A stretch of 64,000 nucleotides of DNA from the NCBI RefSeq assembly GCF_028623165.1, contig NZ_CP117768.1:6204001-6268000 (forward strand), in the 5' to 3' direction. Shown here piece by piece: positions 1-8,796 of the stretch. A program made the translations under genes and the position numbers. The first letter of the stretch is position 1. Each line of letters starts with the position of its first letter. The notes under the pieces are model-generated. The model was not told the DNA's origin, made no database searches, and saw only the letters and a program-made list of their open reading frames with translations. Origin of the DNA: Nostoc sp. UHCC 0926. Lineage in GTDB: Bacteria; Cyanobacteriota; Cyanobacteriia; Cyanobacteriales; Nostocaceae.

Positions 1-2759
1 TCTGATGGTGAAACTTGAAATGTTTCATAAAACGAGCGATTGGCTTTGTTCACCCGCAAATCAGAATCAAGCACGATTAACGGTACTTGTACTGTCTCCA
101 CAATCCCTTCAGCGTAATTCCGGGCTTGTTCTAAGGTTGCTGCACTGCGTTTCAGAACATCAATATCTATTAATACCAACACTACACCATCAATCTGGTT
201 TTCTATGGTGCGATAAGGACGGATGCGGAGGTTGTACCAATGTCCCCCCAGAGTTTGGACTTCTAATTCTTTGATGCTGAGTGTGTCAAGCACATCTAAA
301 ATTAGAGGTTCTAAGTCAGGAATATCGAGATTCGTTCTGATGTCGCTCAAGGGTCGTCCAGCATCGGCGGGAATTAAATTGAAAAGCCGTTGCCCCATTG
401 GCGTAAAACGTCGAATGCGTAAGTCCGAAGTCAATATCAAAATTGGGATATTGATACTGGCCAGCAAATTCGTGAGATCGTTGTTAACTTGGTGTAATTC
501 CAGATTTCGAGAGCGAAGTTCTTCATTGGTTGTGTTGAGTTCTTCGTTGGTTGCCTGAATCTCTTCTTTGGCAGTTTCTAGTTCCTCATTGGTGCTTTGC
601 AACTCTTCATTACTGGAGAGGATTTCTTCATTGGCAACTTTCAGGTCTTGATTGATATGCTCCTGCTGTTGGATCACTGCTTGCAGATACTCTTGAGTCG
701 CAGCCTGCTCTTGGTTGGCGGTTAGGAGTTCCTGCTTGAGCCGAACAATCTCACGCTCTAAGTCTGCCTGCTCTTGGCTCTCAGGATTAAAAGAGCTAAG
801 TTTGTTAACCGTGGGTGGGGCTTCTTCAAATAAAACCAGAAAGTAGAATTCTTCGTCAGTCCCAGGCTTGAATGGAATCACCTCAAGATTGACGATTTTT
901 GAAAGCTCACTCTCTTCAATCCGTAACCCTTCCCTTCTAACTAGAATTTTTTGCCGTTGTGCCTGATAAATTGTGGTGCGTAGCTCGATGAGCAAACCCT
1001 GGCGCACCATTTTGAATAAGTTGAGACTTGGTTTCCCAGGTGCAAGTTTTAGGTAGAGATCGATTTCTCCCCGAAATTGCACCACGTCCATCTTGTCGTT
1101 GATCACCACACCCACTGGGGCATAGCGATTCAAGATCAGTTGGTCAGTTTTTTTCTCTAAGTCAAACTCATCCGATGGATTTGAATTCCCAGGTTGAGGT
1201 TCGTCCAGTTTTGCGATCGGATAATTGCTGGTAACGAACGAAAGAATTGGACGATTTGCGGTTAGCTTCTTGGCATAGATTTTATACTTTTTGTCAATCA
1301 GAGTAAAAAAGTCCGAATATTTACCTGTGCTTTCTGAAGTCCCTAGCAGTAGAAAGCCAGTTGGGTTGAGACTGTAATGAAAGATGGGCAGTATCCGTTT
1401 TTGCAACGTTTCGTCTAAATAAATCAGTACATTCCGACAGCTAATTATATCTAAGTTGGAAAAAGGAGGGTCACTGCCCAAGTCTTGTCGGGCAAACACA
1501 CACAGGTCGCGGACAGCTTTGTTAATTTGATATCTACCGCCCTCAAGGGTATTAAAGAATCTGCGGCGGCGCTCTGGTGAGACTTCCACCATTTGATTCT
1601 CTGCATAAATGCCGGATCTGGCTTTGTCAATTGCCATCTCGCTGATGTCTGTGGCAAAAATCTGGATCGGCGGGGGGGTTAATTTATCCGACAAAAACTC
1701 CAGCAAGGAGATGACAATTGAATAGACCTCCTCGCCTGTGGAACACCCTGCCACCCAAATCCGAATCGGCAATGCCGACTTGGAGAGCATGATACTGGGA
1801 AAGACTTGCTCTTTCAACAGTTGAAATGCTTCGGGGTCACGGAAAAAATAGGTGACGTGGATCAGAATTTCTTCATAGAGCGCCTTAACTTCAGCCGGAT
1901 TCTCTTGCAAATACTGGGCATAATCCTCTAATCGTTCTAGTTTGTACAACAGCATTCGCCGCTGCATTCGCCGATCAAGCGTGTTGGGCTTGTAGTGGCT
2001 GAAGTCAACGCCAAATGCCGATCGCAATAACGCAAAAATAGTCGCCAGGGCATCTCCCTGTTCGGGCAATTTCTCAGGCGTTATCAGCGGTTGTGAGTCA
2101 GAAATAAAAGGATTACGACTGAGGTTTGCCAGTTCCTCGGCAATTTTTCCAGGCGGCAGCACAAAATCGACATTCCCTGTGGCAACAGCGGTATTGGGCA
2201 TACTATCGAATTTGGCCGTGTCTTCACACTGAGCAAAAGTCACACCTCCGGCTGCCTTGATTGCCTTTAGTCCTAGTGAACCGTCTCCATCCGCTCCAGA
2301 TAATACCACTGCGATCGCTTTGCGCCCTCGATCCGCTGCCAATGAGCTAAAGAACGCATCAGCAGGCATATATTTCCCATGAACTTTCTCTCGCGGCGTC
2401 AGTTGCAACACCCCACCAGACAAGATCATCTTAGTGTTAGGCGGAATGATGTAGACTTGGTTTGGTTCTATAGTCACCCCGGATTGCACTTCACTGACAG
2501 GCATTTGAGTTGCTCTCGCCAGAATCTCGCTCAACAGACTCTTGTGGTTAGGGTCTAAGTGCTGAATCAGCACAAATGCCATTCCTGTATCGGTAAGCAT
2601 ATGCTTGAGTAACTGGGTAAATGCCTCTAATCCACCCGCAGAGGCGGCAATGCCAACGATGGGAAATAAAGCATTTATATTCTCAAGCTGCTTTACGTCC
2701 AACGCTTTATTAGCGGCAGATTCAGATGCAGGTTGCTCAGAGAGTTGCTCGGATGTCAT
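1..2759 (-). CDS. CheB-CheR fusion with PAS domains (3' end beyond window)
   Basis: Partial gene of about 919 codons; its C-terminus lies beyond the left edge. The start is the ATG at 2759. Residues 1-190 are a CheB methylesterase domain without a receiver: catalytic Ser40 in 'ASAGG', His67 in 'QHLDP' and an Asp in 'SGADGDG' near residue 160. A CheR methyltransferase domain follows at about 220-500, with the SAM loop 'VAGCSTGEE' near 335 and 'SCRNVLIYL' near 440. A Glu/Asn-rich coiled coil (about 650-760) precedes one full PAS domain and the beginning of another at the window edge. Family members of this architecture often end in a histidine kinase, which cannot be seen here. Likely role: sensory signalling coupled to glutamyl methylation and demethylation. 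No che operon partners are adjacent. Confidence 0.93.
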   Translation of the reverse strand, partial: MTSEQLSEQPASESAANKALDVKQLENINALFPIVGIAASAGGLEAFTQLLKHMLTDTGMAFVLIQHLDPNHKSLLSEILARATQMPVSEVQSGVTIEPNQVYIIPPNTKMILSGGVLQLTPREKVHGKYMPADAFFSSLAADRGRKAIAVVLSGADGDGSLGLKAIKAAGGVTFAQCEDTAKFDSMPNTAVATGNVDFVLPPGKIAEELANLSRNPFISDSQPLITPEKLPEQGDALATIFALLRSAFGVDFSHYKPNTLDRRMQRRMLLYKLERLEDYAQYLQENPAEVKALYEEILIHVTYFFRDPEAFQLLKEQVFPSIMLSKSALPIRIWVAGCSTGEEVYSIVISLLEFLSDKLTPPPIQIFATDISEMAIDKARSGIYAENQMVEVSPERRRRFFNTLEGGRYQINKAVRDLCVFARQDLGSDPPFSNLDIISCRNVLIYLDETLQKRILPIFHYSLNPTGFLLLGTSESTGKYSDFFTLIDKKYKIYAKKLTANRPILSFVTSNYPIAKLDEPQPGNSNPSDEFDLEKKTDQLILNRYAPVGVVINDKMDVVQFRGEIDLYLKLAPGKPSLNLFKMVRQGLLIELRTTIYQAQRQKILVRREGLRIEESELSKIVNLEVIPFKPGTDEEFYFLVLFEEAPPTVNKLSSFNPESQEQADLEREIVRLKQELLTANQEQAATQEYLQAVIQQQEHINQDLKVANEEILSSNEELQSTNEELETAKEEIQATNEELNTTNEELRSRNLELHQVNNDLTNLLASINIPILILTSDLRIRRFTPMGQRLFNLIPADAGRPLSDIRTNLDIPDLEPLILDVLDTLSIKELEVQTLGGHWYNLRIRPYRTIENQIDGVVLVLIDIDVLKRSAATLEQARNYAEGIVETVQVPLIVLDSDLRVNKANRSFYETFQVSPS

Positions 2760-3721
2760 AGGATGAAATTTAGTACTGCAATGGTTTGGCAGCTAAGGTT
2801 TATATTTTATGGTAAAATAATCAACTTGGAAAACACAGGTCATTTATTTGTAAAGGATCAGGCAATTAGATAAACTAGCAAACCTTTTACAGCATAGTAA
2901 AATTTTCACCCCTACATCTTGTTTTTACTCTTTTAGCCCAAGTTGGGGAAACGTAATAGATTAGCTGAGATATTGCCAAAGAGTTTACATTATAATATAA
3001 ACCGATTTTTGCTAAGGCAAAAGTTCCCAACATAAGTGGTACTAACTTAATATTAAAGCCTAATCAAGAGTTGGTGGAGGAAGTAAACCATTGTTTGCAA
3101 GAGAAAAAAAATCGAAATAAGCACGGACATAAATAAATCTTTAACTCATCCCCCGGCTTCAAGCCGGGGGATTTCAAGTCATTAGTCATTAGTAATTATA
3201 TTTAATTTCCCTGTTCAGTAATACTAATGACTAAGACGACAAGGCGACAATTGCCCCCATCCCTAGAAGGAAGGGGCTTCCTTGTCGTCTTTCGGTGACT
3301 CACTAAATTATTTATAGATAGCAGAGAGGACAATTAACTAAATTTCAACTTAAGAATCAGGTTTTTAATATCTCCAGACTTAACATTGGATAAGTTCCTT
3401 TGAAACTTCAATGTTTTGGAAATTTAGCAGTTTTATATTTTTTCTAATATTCCCAAAATCTCACCTATAAATAATTTAAGTTTCCTAAATCCAAGTCACT
3501 GCCAACAAGTAGGAAGCTAGAATAAATCCTATACCAAGAATTCCACTACTCAAGAGCAAAACTAATTGAGTTGAAACATACATTTTATAAATCATGAGAT
3601 TAATCCTATGGTTTCTCAAGTTCATTAGTAGCGTTTCCATAATGATACCCACCAATAAATGACCCATATCATTACTTATCAAAACTTAGACTACTATATC
3701 TAAAACATTAATTAGAGCTAG
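2760..3721. other. Intergenic region with REP-like hairpins
   Basis: No convincing gene. A perfect 10-bp hairpin (CCCCCGGCTT / AAGCCGGGGG, one-base loop) lies at 3150-3170, and a longer imperfect inverted repeat around 3235-3290 contains 'GACAAGG' and 'CCTTGTC'. A hydrophobic minus-strand frame (ATG at 3667, end 3485, about 60 residues) could encode one membrane helix, but it has no clear ribosome binding site and I would not call it a gene. Confidence 0.5.
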
Positions 3722-4162
3722 TTAGCATGAGCACGAATGAGGATTATTGGTAATTGCTAAAATGCCAAGTACAGCAACGAAATCATCAATAACTATGGGT
3801 TTAGCAAAGCATAGACTAAACCCAGCTAAGAGAGCACGTTGATACATATCTTCAGTTACAGCGCCTGTCAGAGCGATCGCTGGCACTACTTTGCCTCGTT
3901 CTCCCGTAAGTGTTCTCACTTGCTGAATCAGAGCATAGCCATCCTCCTTTGGCGAGGAAATACCATTCAAGAGGACATCAGGTTGCCATTGCACAAATAT
4001 TTCCAGAGCTTGCTCTCCTAAAGATGCCGTTTGCACCTTCACACCATAGGATTGCAACATCGGCGTCAACGAATTGCAGAAATTGACATCATTATCTACA
4101 AGGAGTACTCGTAGCCCTTGAATAAATGAAGGATTAGTGGTCAATCTACTATTTAGATACAT
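3722..4162 (-). CDS. Receiver-domain protein lacking the phospho-acceptor Asp
   Basis: Stand-alone response-regulator receiver of 146 residues, starting at the ATG at 4162 (an upstream GTG at 4165 is also possible). The acidic pair is present ('LLVDND', Asp23 and Asp25), as are the switch Thr99 ('ALTG') and the conserved Lys121 ('FAKP'). Where receivers carry the phosphorylated Asp four residues before the conserved Pro, this protein reads 'LLNGISSP', so the position is Gly67 (codon GGT, one base from GAT). It is therefore probably a pseudo-receiver that cannot be phosphorylated in the usual way. There is no output domain. It begins five bases after the stop of the truncated fasciclin fragment, so the two may be co-transcribed. 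Function unknown. Confidence 0.8.
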   Translation of the reverse strand: MYLNSRLTTNPSFIQGLRVLLVDNDVNFCNSLTPMLQSYGVKVQTASLGEQALEIFVQWQPDVLLNGISSPKEDGYALIQQVRTLTGERGKVVPAIALTGAVTEDMYQRALLAGFSLCFAKPIVIDDFVAVLGILAITNNPHSCSC

Positions 4163-4167
4163 CACAG

Positions 4168-4374
4168 TTACAAAATTGAGATGTTATTGAGCTTTGCAAT
4201 GTCCTTAAGCAGTGCATCTATTGTGCTTGCTTGAAGTTGAGTAAACGTGTTATCAGCAGGTACAAAAACGGTGAACAGGCTATTACCTTTGAAAGTATCT
4301 ACTCCCTTAGCAGCTTTGAGTGCAGCAACTAGCATATTAATGGGAACTTTCATGGCAACATCACTGATAACCAT
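4168..4374 (-). pseudogene. Truncated fasciclin (FAS1) domain fragment
   Basis: A 68-codon frame from the ATG at 4374 matches the first half of a FAS1 (beta-Ig-H3/fasciclin) domain: 'LVAALKAA', 'LFTVFVPADNTF' and 'STIDALLKDI'. FAS1 domains usually run about 130 residues and continue with a 'YHVV'-type H2 region. Here the frame diverges after 'AKLNNI' and stops, so the C-terminal half is missing. Intact cyanobacterial FAS1 proteins are thought to act in adhesion or at the cell surface. This copy is most likely a remnant, although a short expressed peptide cannot be excluded. The receiver-like gene follows immediately. Confidence 0.7.
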
Positions 4375-4741
4375 TTATTTGATCTACTAAACATAAATTT
4401 TATTAACAATGTTTACTATAACATCCTCTTGTTAAAACTCATGTTTCAATAAATGTTTTAATAGCGTATAAATTGTATAAAATGTATAAGGTCTAGTCAG
4501 AAATTTTAGGAGATAAAAACATTTAAATTATGACGATGATCAGTAACTACTGATATCAACATTGAGTAGACCGAAAAGTTCTGTGATCGCCAAAAAATAG
4601 TACTTTATGATACCGTTTGTTGGGAAACGTACAAAAGCTGGTTGCTAAAGATGAATGATAAACTGAGTTTATAAAACTAGAGCCTAAGATAAAATAAAAT
4701 CAGTCAGATGCAGATGGCACGAAACTACAAGCTGGTGCGAG
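4375..4741. other. AT-rich intergenic region, nothing recognised
   Basis: AT-rich sequence upstream of the FAS1 fragment. It probably holds the promoter for the minus-strand FAS1/receiver pair, but I see no element strong enough to name. No RNA gene or repeat recognised. Confidence 0.4.
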
Positions 4742-4843
4742 ATTGGTACTAATCCCCCGGCAGAATTTATTGAACAAGAAGAATTCATCCAGCCTTCTGT
4801 GGTGGATATTGATAGATTAGTGCAACAAGTGCGATCAATTTGA
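4742..4843 (+). pseudogene. Possible C-terminal gene remnant
   Basis: A stop-free plus-strand stretch of 33 codons ending in TGA at 4841 translates to a protein-like tail containing 'PPAEFIEQEEF' and 'VVDIDRLVQQVRSI'. It has no start codon or upstream body. It reads like the last codons of a deleted gene whose family I do not recognise, and it could be chance. Confidence 0.25.
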
Positions 4844-4858
4844 ATTCTCTAGGGAAAA

Positions 4859-5908
4859 TTACGGGTCAAGAAAAATAGGTTTGCCGTCTTGCTGAAGAGA
4901 TATTGTTAGAGCAGCAAGAATTTCTACTAACTGAGTGCCTACCCAGCCAGATGAAACCTCTGAGGGAGTATTGTTGAGAATAGAGACAACAAAGCCGGAG
5001 CAAACCCGCTGCAATGGTTCGCCTGTTTCTAATTCCAGCACTATCTGCCTTTGATTCACAGGAATAAATTGATTGCCCTGCTGTTCAAATTCCCCATTCA
5101 GAAGGGTTAGAGGTGATGATAGTGACATTTCATCAAAAATCAAACTACCAAGGCTACCTACAATCCCCAGCCGTCGCTGTTTATCGGTATTCAGCCAGCA
5201 CAAGTGAATATAAGCTTGAAAGCCATCTGGATATGTCAGTGTTACCCATACTAGATCAGCTAAACCTTGGGATAGAGAGTGAGTAATTTCCCTATTGGCT
5301 TGCCCCTGTAGCCACACTGTACCCGTTGCTTGTACTTTCACAGGGATCTGACCCAGCCAAGCGTTAAAGATAGCAATATCGTGAATCGCTAAGTCCCACA
5401 GCGCATCAACATCTTGCCGGACAGGCCCTAAATGAGTGCGCGTCGCGTAGCCATAGCGTAAATTACCTAATTTACCCGCTTGTACTACAGTTTTTCCTCG
5501 CTCAACTGCTGGGTGAAATAAATAGGTATGGTCAACCATGAGTATTAAATGACGCTGCTCTGCCAACTGGCAAAGTTCCCGACATTCTGCTGGGATGAGA
5601 GTTAGGGGTTTTTCAGCTAAAACATGGTATCCCTGTTGGAGAGCGTCTTTAATTAAAGCATAGTGGGTGGTGGCTGGAGTTGCGATCGCCACCCCTGTCA
5701 ACCCTGGTATTTTCTTTAAATCTTGCCACTCGGTTGTTAATACTACATTTATATCTAAGTTAAACTGCTGCTTTACCGCCGCTAATCGTTCGGGATGGGG
5801 GTCCACTACAGCAACTACATTTACTTGGGGATCTGCTAAGAAATTCCGCAGCAAATGCACTCCCCAACGCCCAACTCCGATAACAGCAATTTTAATTTGG
5901 TTTGTCAT
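4859..5908 (-). CDS. Gfo/Idh/MocA family oxidoreductase
   Basis: NAD(P)-dependent sugar-type oxidoreductase of 349 residues. The N-terminal Rossmann fold carries 'VIGVGRWG' (residues 9-16), an acidic strand end in 'VVDPHPE', and the family 'EKP' motif at 99-101, whose Lys normally acts in catalysis. 'DLAIHDIAIF' near 175 fits the catalytic His region of the C-terminal alpha/beta domain. Start is the ATG at 5908. Members oxidise or reduce a hydroxyl or keto group on sugars, inositols or nucleotide sugars; the substrate cannot be told here. It points the same way as RNase III but is separated from it by about 80 bp and is not obviously linked in function. Confidence 0.9.
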   Translation of the reverse strand: MTNQIKIAVIGVGRWGVHLLRNFLADPQVNVVAVVDPHPERLAAVKQQFNLDINVVLTTEWQDLKKIPGLTGVAIATPATTHYALIKDALQQGYHVLAEKPLTLIPAECRELCQLAEQRHLILMVDHTYLFHPAVERGKTVVQAGKLGNLRYGYATRTHLGPVRQDVDALWDLAIHDIAIFNAWLGQIPVKVQATGTVWLQGQANREITHSLSQGLADLVWVTLTYPDGFQAYIHLCWLNTDKQRRLGIVGSLGSLIFDEMSLSSPLTLLNGEFEQQGNQFIPVNQRQIVLELETGEPLQRVCSGFVVSILNNTPSEVSSGWVGTQLVEILAALTISLQQDGKPIFLDP

Positions 5909-5989
5909 TAGTTATTTGTCATTTGTATTGAAAGGACGAACGACAAATGACAATCAACTGATTATCAGCTAATCAACCGTTTTTTAAAC

Positions 5990-6709
5990 TCAGGGTATTT
6001 GCGGTTTAGGAATTGCTAAAAAAGCTACCTTAGCTGCGGCTTGTTCAGCAGTTTTGATCGAGCGTCCCTTACCAACTCCTAGCTTATTTCCGTGCAGCCA
6101 CACTTCAGCCATGAAACGTTCTTGATTGCGGTACGGTTGACTGACTTCCACAACCCGATACTCTGGTAAAACTTTAAATTGTGCCTGAGTCCATTCTTGG
6201 AGAGCAGCTTTGTAATTAAGTCTGGCTGGATCGAGGCGAATTTCTGTCGTTAGTTGTTGGAAGTGGGGATCTAACCAAGAGCGGATTAGTTCCAGATTTT
6301 GAGTACTTAAGTAAAGCGCACCCAGAACTGCTTCAAAAGCATCTGCCAGTCGTGACTCTAGACCAACTTTATCAGCAGTAGCACTGCCAGCGACTAGTAA
6401 GTATAACTCCAAACCATAAACTCTTGCCAATTGGGCGAGGATGCGATCGCTCACCAACACCGAACGAATTGCTGCAAAATCCCCTACTGGACAATCGGGA
6501 TAATTTTCCCATAAGACAACAGCCGACACCAGCCGCACCACTGCATCGCCAACAAACTCAAGCTGTTCATAATTTGCCGAATCAGAGACAGTGGGATGAG
6601 TTAGCGCTAAATCCAGCAGTTCCCACTTTATAGGTGCTTCTAGCGACAAACCTAATTTTTGGACTAAACTTTCGAGTTGGCGCTGACGGCGTGGATAAGC
6701 AAGGGGCAT
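5990..6709 (-). CDS. rnc: Ribonuclease III
   Basis: Double-strand-specific endoribonuclease of 239 residues. The catalytic RNase III domain shows the signature 'YEQLEFVGDAV' (usual form ERLEFLGDAV) near residue 50 and the second metal-binding stretch 'LADAFEAVLGALYL' near 122. A C-terminal dsRNA-binding domain follows, with 'YKAALQEWTQ' and a 'GKGRSIKTAEQAAAKVA' helix. Length is typical. Start is the ATG at 6709. Role: processing of rRNA precursors and other structured transcripts in the cytoplasm. Nostocales often encode more than one RNase III or Mini-III, so the paralogue group is not assigned. Confidence 0.95.
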   Translation of the reverse strand: MPLAYPRRQRQLESLVQKLGLSLEAPIKWELLDLALTHPTVSDSANYEQLEFVGDAVVRLVSAVVLWENYPDCPVGDFAAIRSVLVSDRILAQLARVYGLELYLLVAGSATADKVGLESRLADAFEAVLGALYLSTQNLELIRSWLDPHFQQLTTEIRLDPARLNYKAALQEWTQAQFKVLPEYRVVEVSQPYRNQERFMAEVWLHGNKLGVGKGRSIKTAEQAAAKVAFLAIPKPQIP

Positions 6710-6800
6710 TACATGACAAAGGAAAGGGGGCAGGGGAAGGCAACTAGCTATCTATTTTATATCCCTAAAGTTCTTAGACTATCACTTTAGCAACTTTTCG

Positions 6801-6974
6801 CTACTTCTCTCTATCTAGCTTCTCTTGGATAGCTTGACGGCAAAACTCAGGTGGATCGTCTTTAGCTTTCACTTCTTCCTTCATTTCCTTGGTGACACGA
6901 AAATTCAATTGTTCGGTTAATTCCTTGCTTGGTTGGTTTCCAAAGTTTTCAGGTTTACCCTTAGCTTTAGCCAT
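6801..6974 (-). CDS. Small ribbon-helix-helix-like protein
   Basis: A 57-residue minus-strand frame with ATG at 6974 and TAG at 6801. The sequence 'LTEQLNFRVTKEMKEE' followed by 'PPEFCRQAIQEKLDRE' fits one beta strand and two helices of a ribbon-helix-helix (CopG/Arc) DNA-binding fold, with a basic N-terminal tail (MAKAKGKPE). It is transcribed divergently from the hypothetical gene at 7104, with 129 bp between the starts, so it could regulate itself or that neighbour. No toxin gene is adjacent. RHH folds are poorly conserved in sequence, so this is structural inference. Confidence 0.55.
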   Translation of the reverse strand: MAKAKGKPENFGNQPSKELTEQLNFRVTKEMKEEVKAKDDPPEFCRQAIQEKLDREK

Positions 6975-7103
6975 TTATATAGAAACGTAAATATAGCTTG
7001 AAGTCGATGTTAACAACGGAATAGAGTTTTATATCGGTGGTGTTCGTGTCTTGCAAACTAGTTCACCACCGATTCCCACTTTTACAAGAGGTAACTCTAT
7101 TTT

Positions 7104-7487
7104 ATGTTTACACGCACAGAATTAGAATTTAAAAGCTTGAGAGCATTACGCGATTTATGTCTGATACAGTACGGCATCCAAGCAATAGGGAATCCTGCTG
7201 ATAAGGCATCCTACATTAACGCACTCCTGACCTTCCCTGTTGTAGCCTGCAAGCAAGTGTCAGAGAATAAAGGATTGAAGTCTCCTATATTCTCTCAAGT
7301 ACAAGCGCTAGAAGCAACGCTAGAGGCTATGGGAACACCTACACCGGAGCAGTCAGCATTGCTCAAGGTGACGATGGAGGGAAGGAAGCTAGAGTACCCA
7401 GCACGGTACAGTCAAGAGAAGCTGTTTGGACTATATCGGGTTAAATGGCATCTGGATACAGCATTAGAGATACTGGGAATGCTCTAA
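7104..7487 (+). CDS. Hypothetical protein with SAP-like N-terminus
   Basis: 127 residues from the ATG at 7104, with GAGG about 11 bases upstream. Residues 11-45 (pattern 'LRALRDLCLIQYGI...DKASYINALL') resemble a SAP-type helix-turn-helix found in nucleic-acid-binding proteins. The rest is helical with no recognised domain and no membrane segment. It sits between the divergent RHH-like gene and rnpB. Codon use looks like that of its neighbours. Function unknown. Confidence 0.55.
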   Translation: MFTRTELEFKSLRALRDLCLIQYGIQAIGNPADKASYINALLTFPVVACKQVSENKGLKSPIFSQVQALEATLEAMGTPTPEQSALLKVTMEGRKLEYPARYSQEKLFGLYRVKWHLDTALEILGML

Positions 7488-7566
7488 ATGATGAATTAAA
7501 CATCGCACAAAATCCGTACAAAAAATAATGGAGTACAAACCATGAAAGGTTTATACTCCATTGCAG

Positions 7567-7997
7567 AGGAGAGAGCAGGACATAAGCCGGGTTCTGTTCT
7601 CTTGCGAGGGCAGTTATCTATCTGGGACGCTTGTTACCAAACGCCTCTAGCGGCTCTCATTGAGCGGAACTGGTAAAAGACCAACCGTAGTTCCTATCGC
7701 CTTGCTCCCAACCGGGGTTTACCGAGCCAGCACCTCTCGATACTGCTGGTGCGCTCTTACCGCACCTTTGCACCCTTACCAAACTAATTTTGGATTTTGG
7801 ATTTTGGATTTTAGATTCAATCTAAAATTTAAAATCTAAAATCTAAAATTGTTTTGGCGGTATCTTTCTGTGGCACTATCCTCACGATCGCTCGCACTGG
7901 ACGTTATCCAGCAAGTTTGGTCTTTCGGGAGTCCGGACTTTCCTCAAACCAGTGACTATGACTGATCTGCAACCGCCTGCGCCTACTCTCTCCCTAG
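7567..7997 (-). ncRNA. rnpB: RNase P RNA (with STRR insertion)
   Basis: Catalytic RNA of RNase P, which trims tRNA 5' ends. On the minus strand it opens near 7997 with GGGAGAGAGTAGGCGC, carries the conserved core 'GAGGAAAGTCCGGACTCCC' around 7930-7950, and closes near 7567 with ACCCGGCTTATGTCCTGCTC. An AT-rich block at about 7781-7852 made of repeated ATCCAAA/AAAATCT heptamers interrupts the P12-like region; such STRR insertions in rnpB are known from heterocystous cyanobacteria. Ends are approximate to a few bases. Confidence 0.93.
7781..7852. repeat. STRR heptanucleotide block inside rnpB
   Basis: Short tandemly repeated heptamers: three TTTTGGA-type units followed by AAAATCT-type units arranged as an inverted pair able to fold into one long AU hairpin. 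In other heterocystous cyanobacteria this position varies in length without harming RNase P. Confidence 0.8.
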
Positions 7998-8038
7998 ATC
8001 CAGTGTAATCTTGGATGGCATAGTCTGTCTGGTTAGTA

Positions 8039-8734
8039 TTACTTCTTTTTATTCCAAGGTAGAGCGTAAGTCCAAGGTAGTTTTCTGACTGTGAAAGGAC
8101 AATTGATAATACTAATGGCAGGAAAATCACGACCTGGGGCTAGACCTATACGCACTTCAGATATCCTAAGCACCAGTTGCAGGGAAAAGTCCAACTCCTT
8201 TCTTCCGTTAATAAAGTCGTTGTACAATTTTTTTTGCCCTTTTTGTAGCCCGTTAATATCAATTAGTGGTTTTTTTGCTGAATAGGTTCCAGCTACTTGG
8301 TCGCGCTCAAAAACATCTTCTGCTGTCACCGTTTCAGAAAGTGTTTTCTTGGGGGCAATCAGGCTAGGACTTTGAGGCACAGCTAAGTCGCGGGTTAAGT
8401 CTGGTGATTTCCGAATCACGCGCCGCGATTGCTTGCTATGTTCAACTACCAAAGAACTATTGTCCCAGTCAACGTATACGGCAACATTATCAGATTTATT
8501 TTCAATGCTAATTCCTAAATCTTTCAGTTCATCAATTGGGTATGAGGATTTGAGTTTAAAGGAAATCCCAATTTTATCGTCGAGATTGTGTTCTTTCAGT
8601 TGCTCCTCAACGGTTCCTTTCTTAAACTCATATTTAACTTGGTCATCGATGGATTCAACCATGCGGTTAAAAACATAGGAAACACCAATAATATAAATCG
8701 TCAAAACTACTAAATTTTGGTCGTTACTCCTCAT
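8039..8734 (-). CDS. Hypothetical protein with N-terminal membrane anchor
   Basis: 231 residues from the ATG at 8734. The first 25 residues contain a hydrophobic stretch ('LVVLTIYIIGVSYVF') that could be a signal anchor. The remainder is soluble and charged, with a predicted helical part (residues 28-60) and a beta-rich part containing 'VAVYVDWDNSSLVV'. No family recognised. It ends about 40 bp from the 5' end of rnpB on the same strand and starts 63 bp after the corA stop, so it may be co-transcribed with corA. Confidence 0.65.
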   Translation of the reverse strand: MRSNDQNLVVLTIYIIGVSYVFNRMVESIDDQVKYEFKKGTVEEQLKEHNLDDKIGISFKLKSSYPIDELKDLGISIENKSDNVAVYVDWDNSSLVVEHSKQSRRVIRKSPDLTRDLAVPQSPSLIAPKKTLSETVTAEDVFERDQVAGTYSAKKPLIDINGLQKGQKKLYNDFINGRKELDFSLQLVLRISEVRIGLAPGRDFPAISIINCPFTVRKLPWTYALPWNKKK

Positions 8735-8796
8735 AACTCAAAAATCTCAATCGGTGCTAATAAATGTATATTTGACTCATCGTCCATCTGCAATTA

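Noticed and set aside
4168..4374. Complete small FAS1 protein
   Set aside because: Only the first half of the domain is present.
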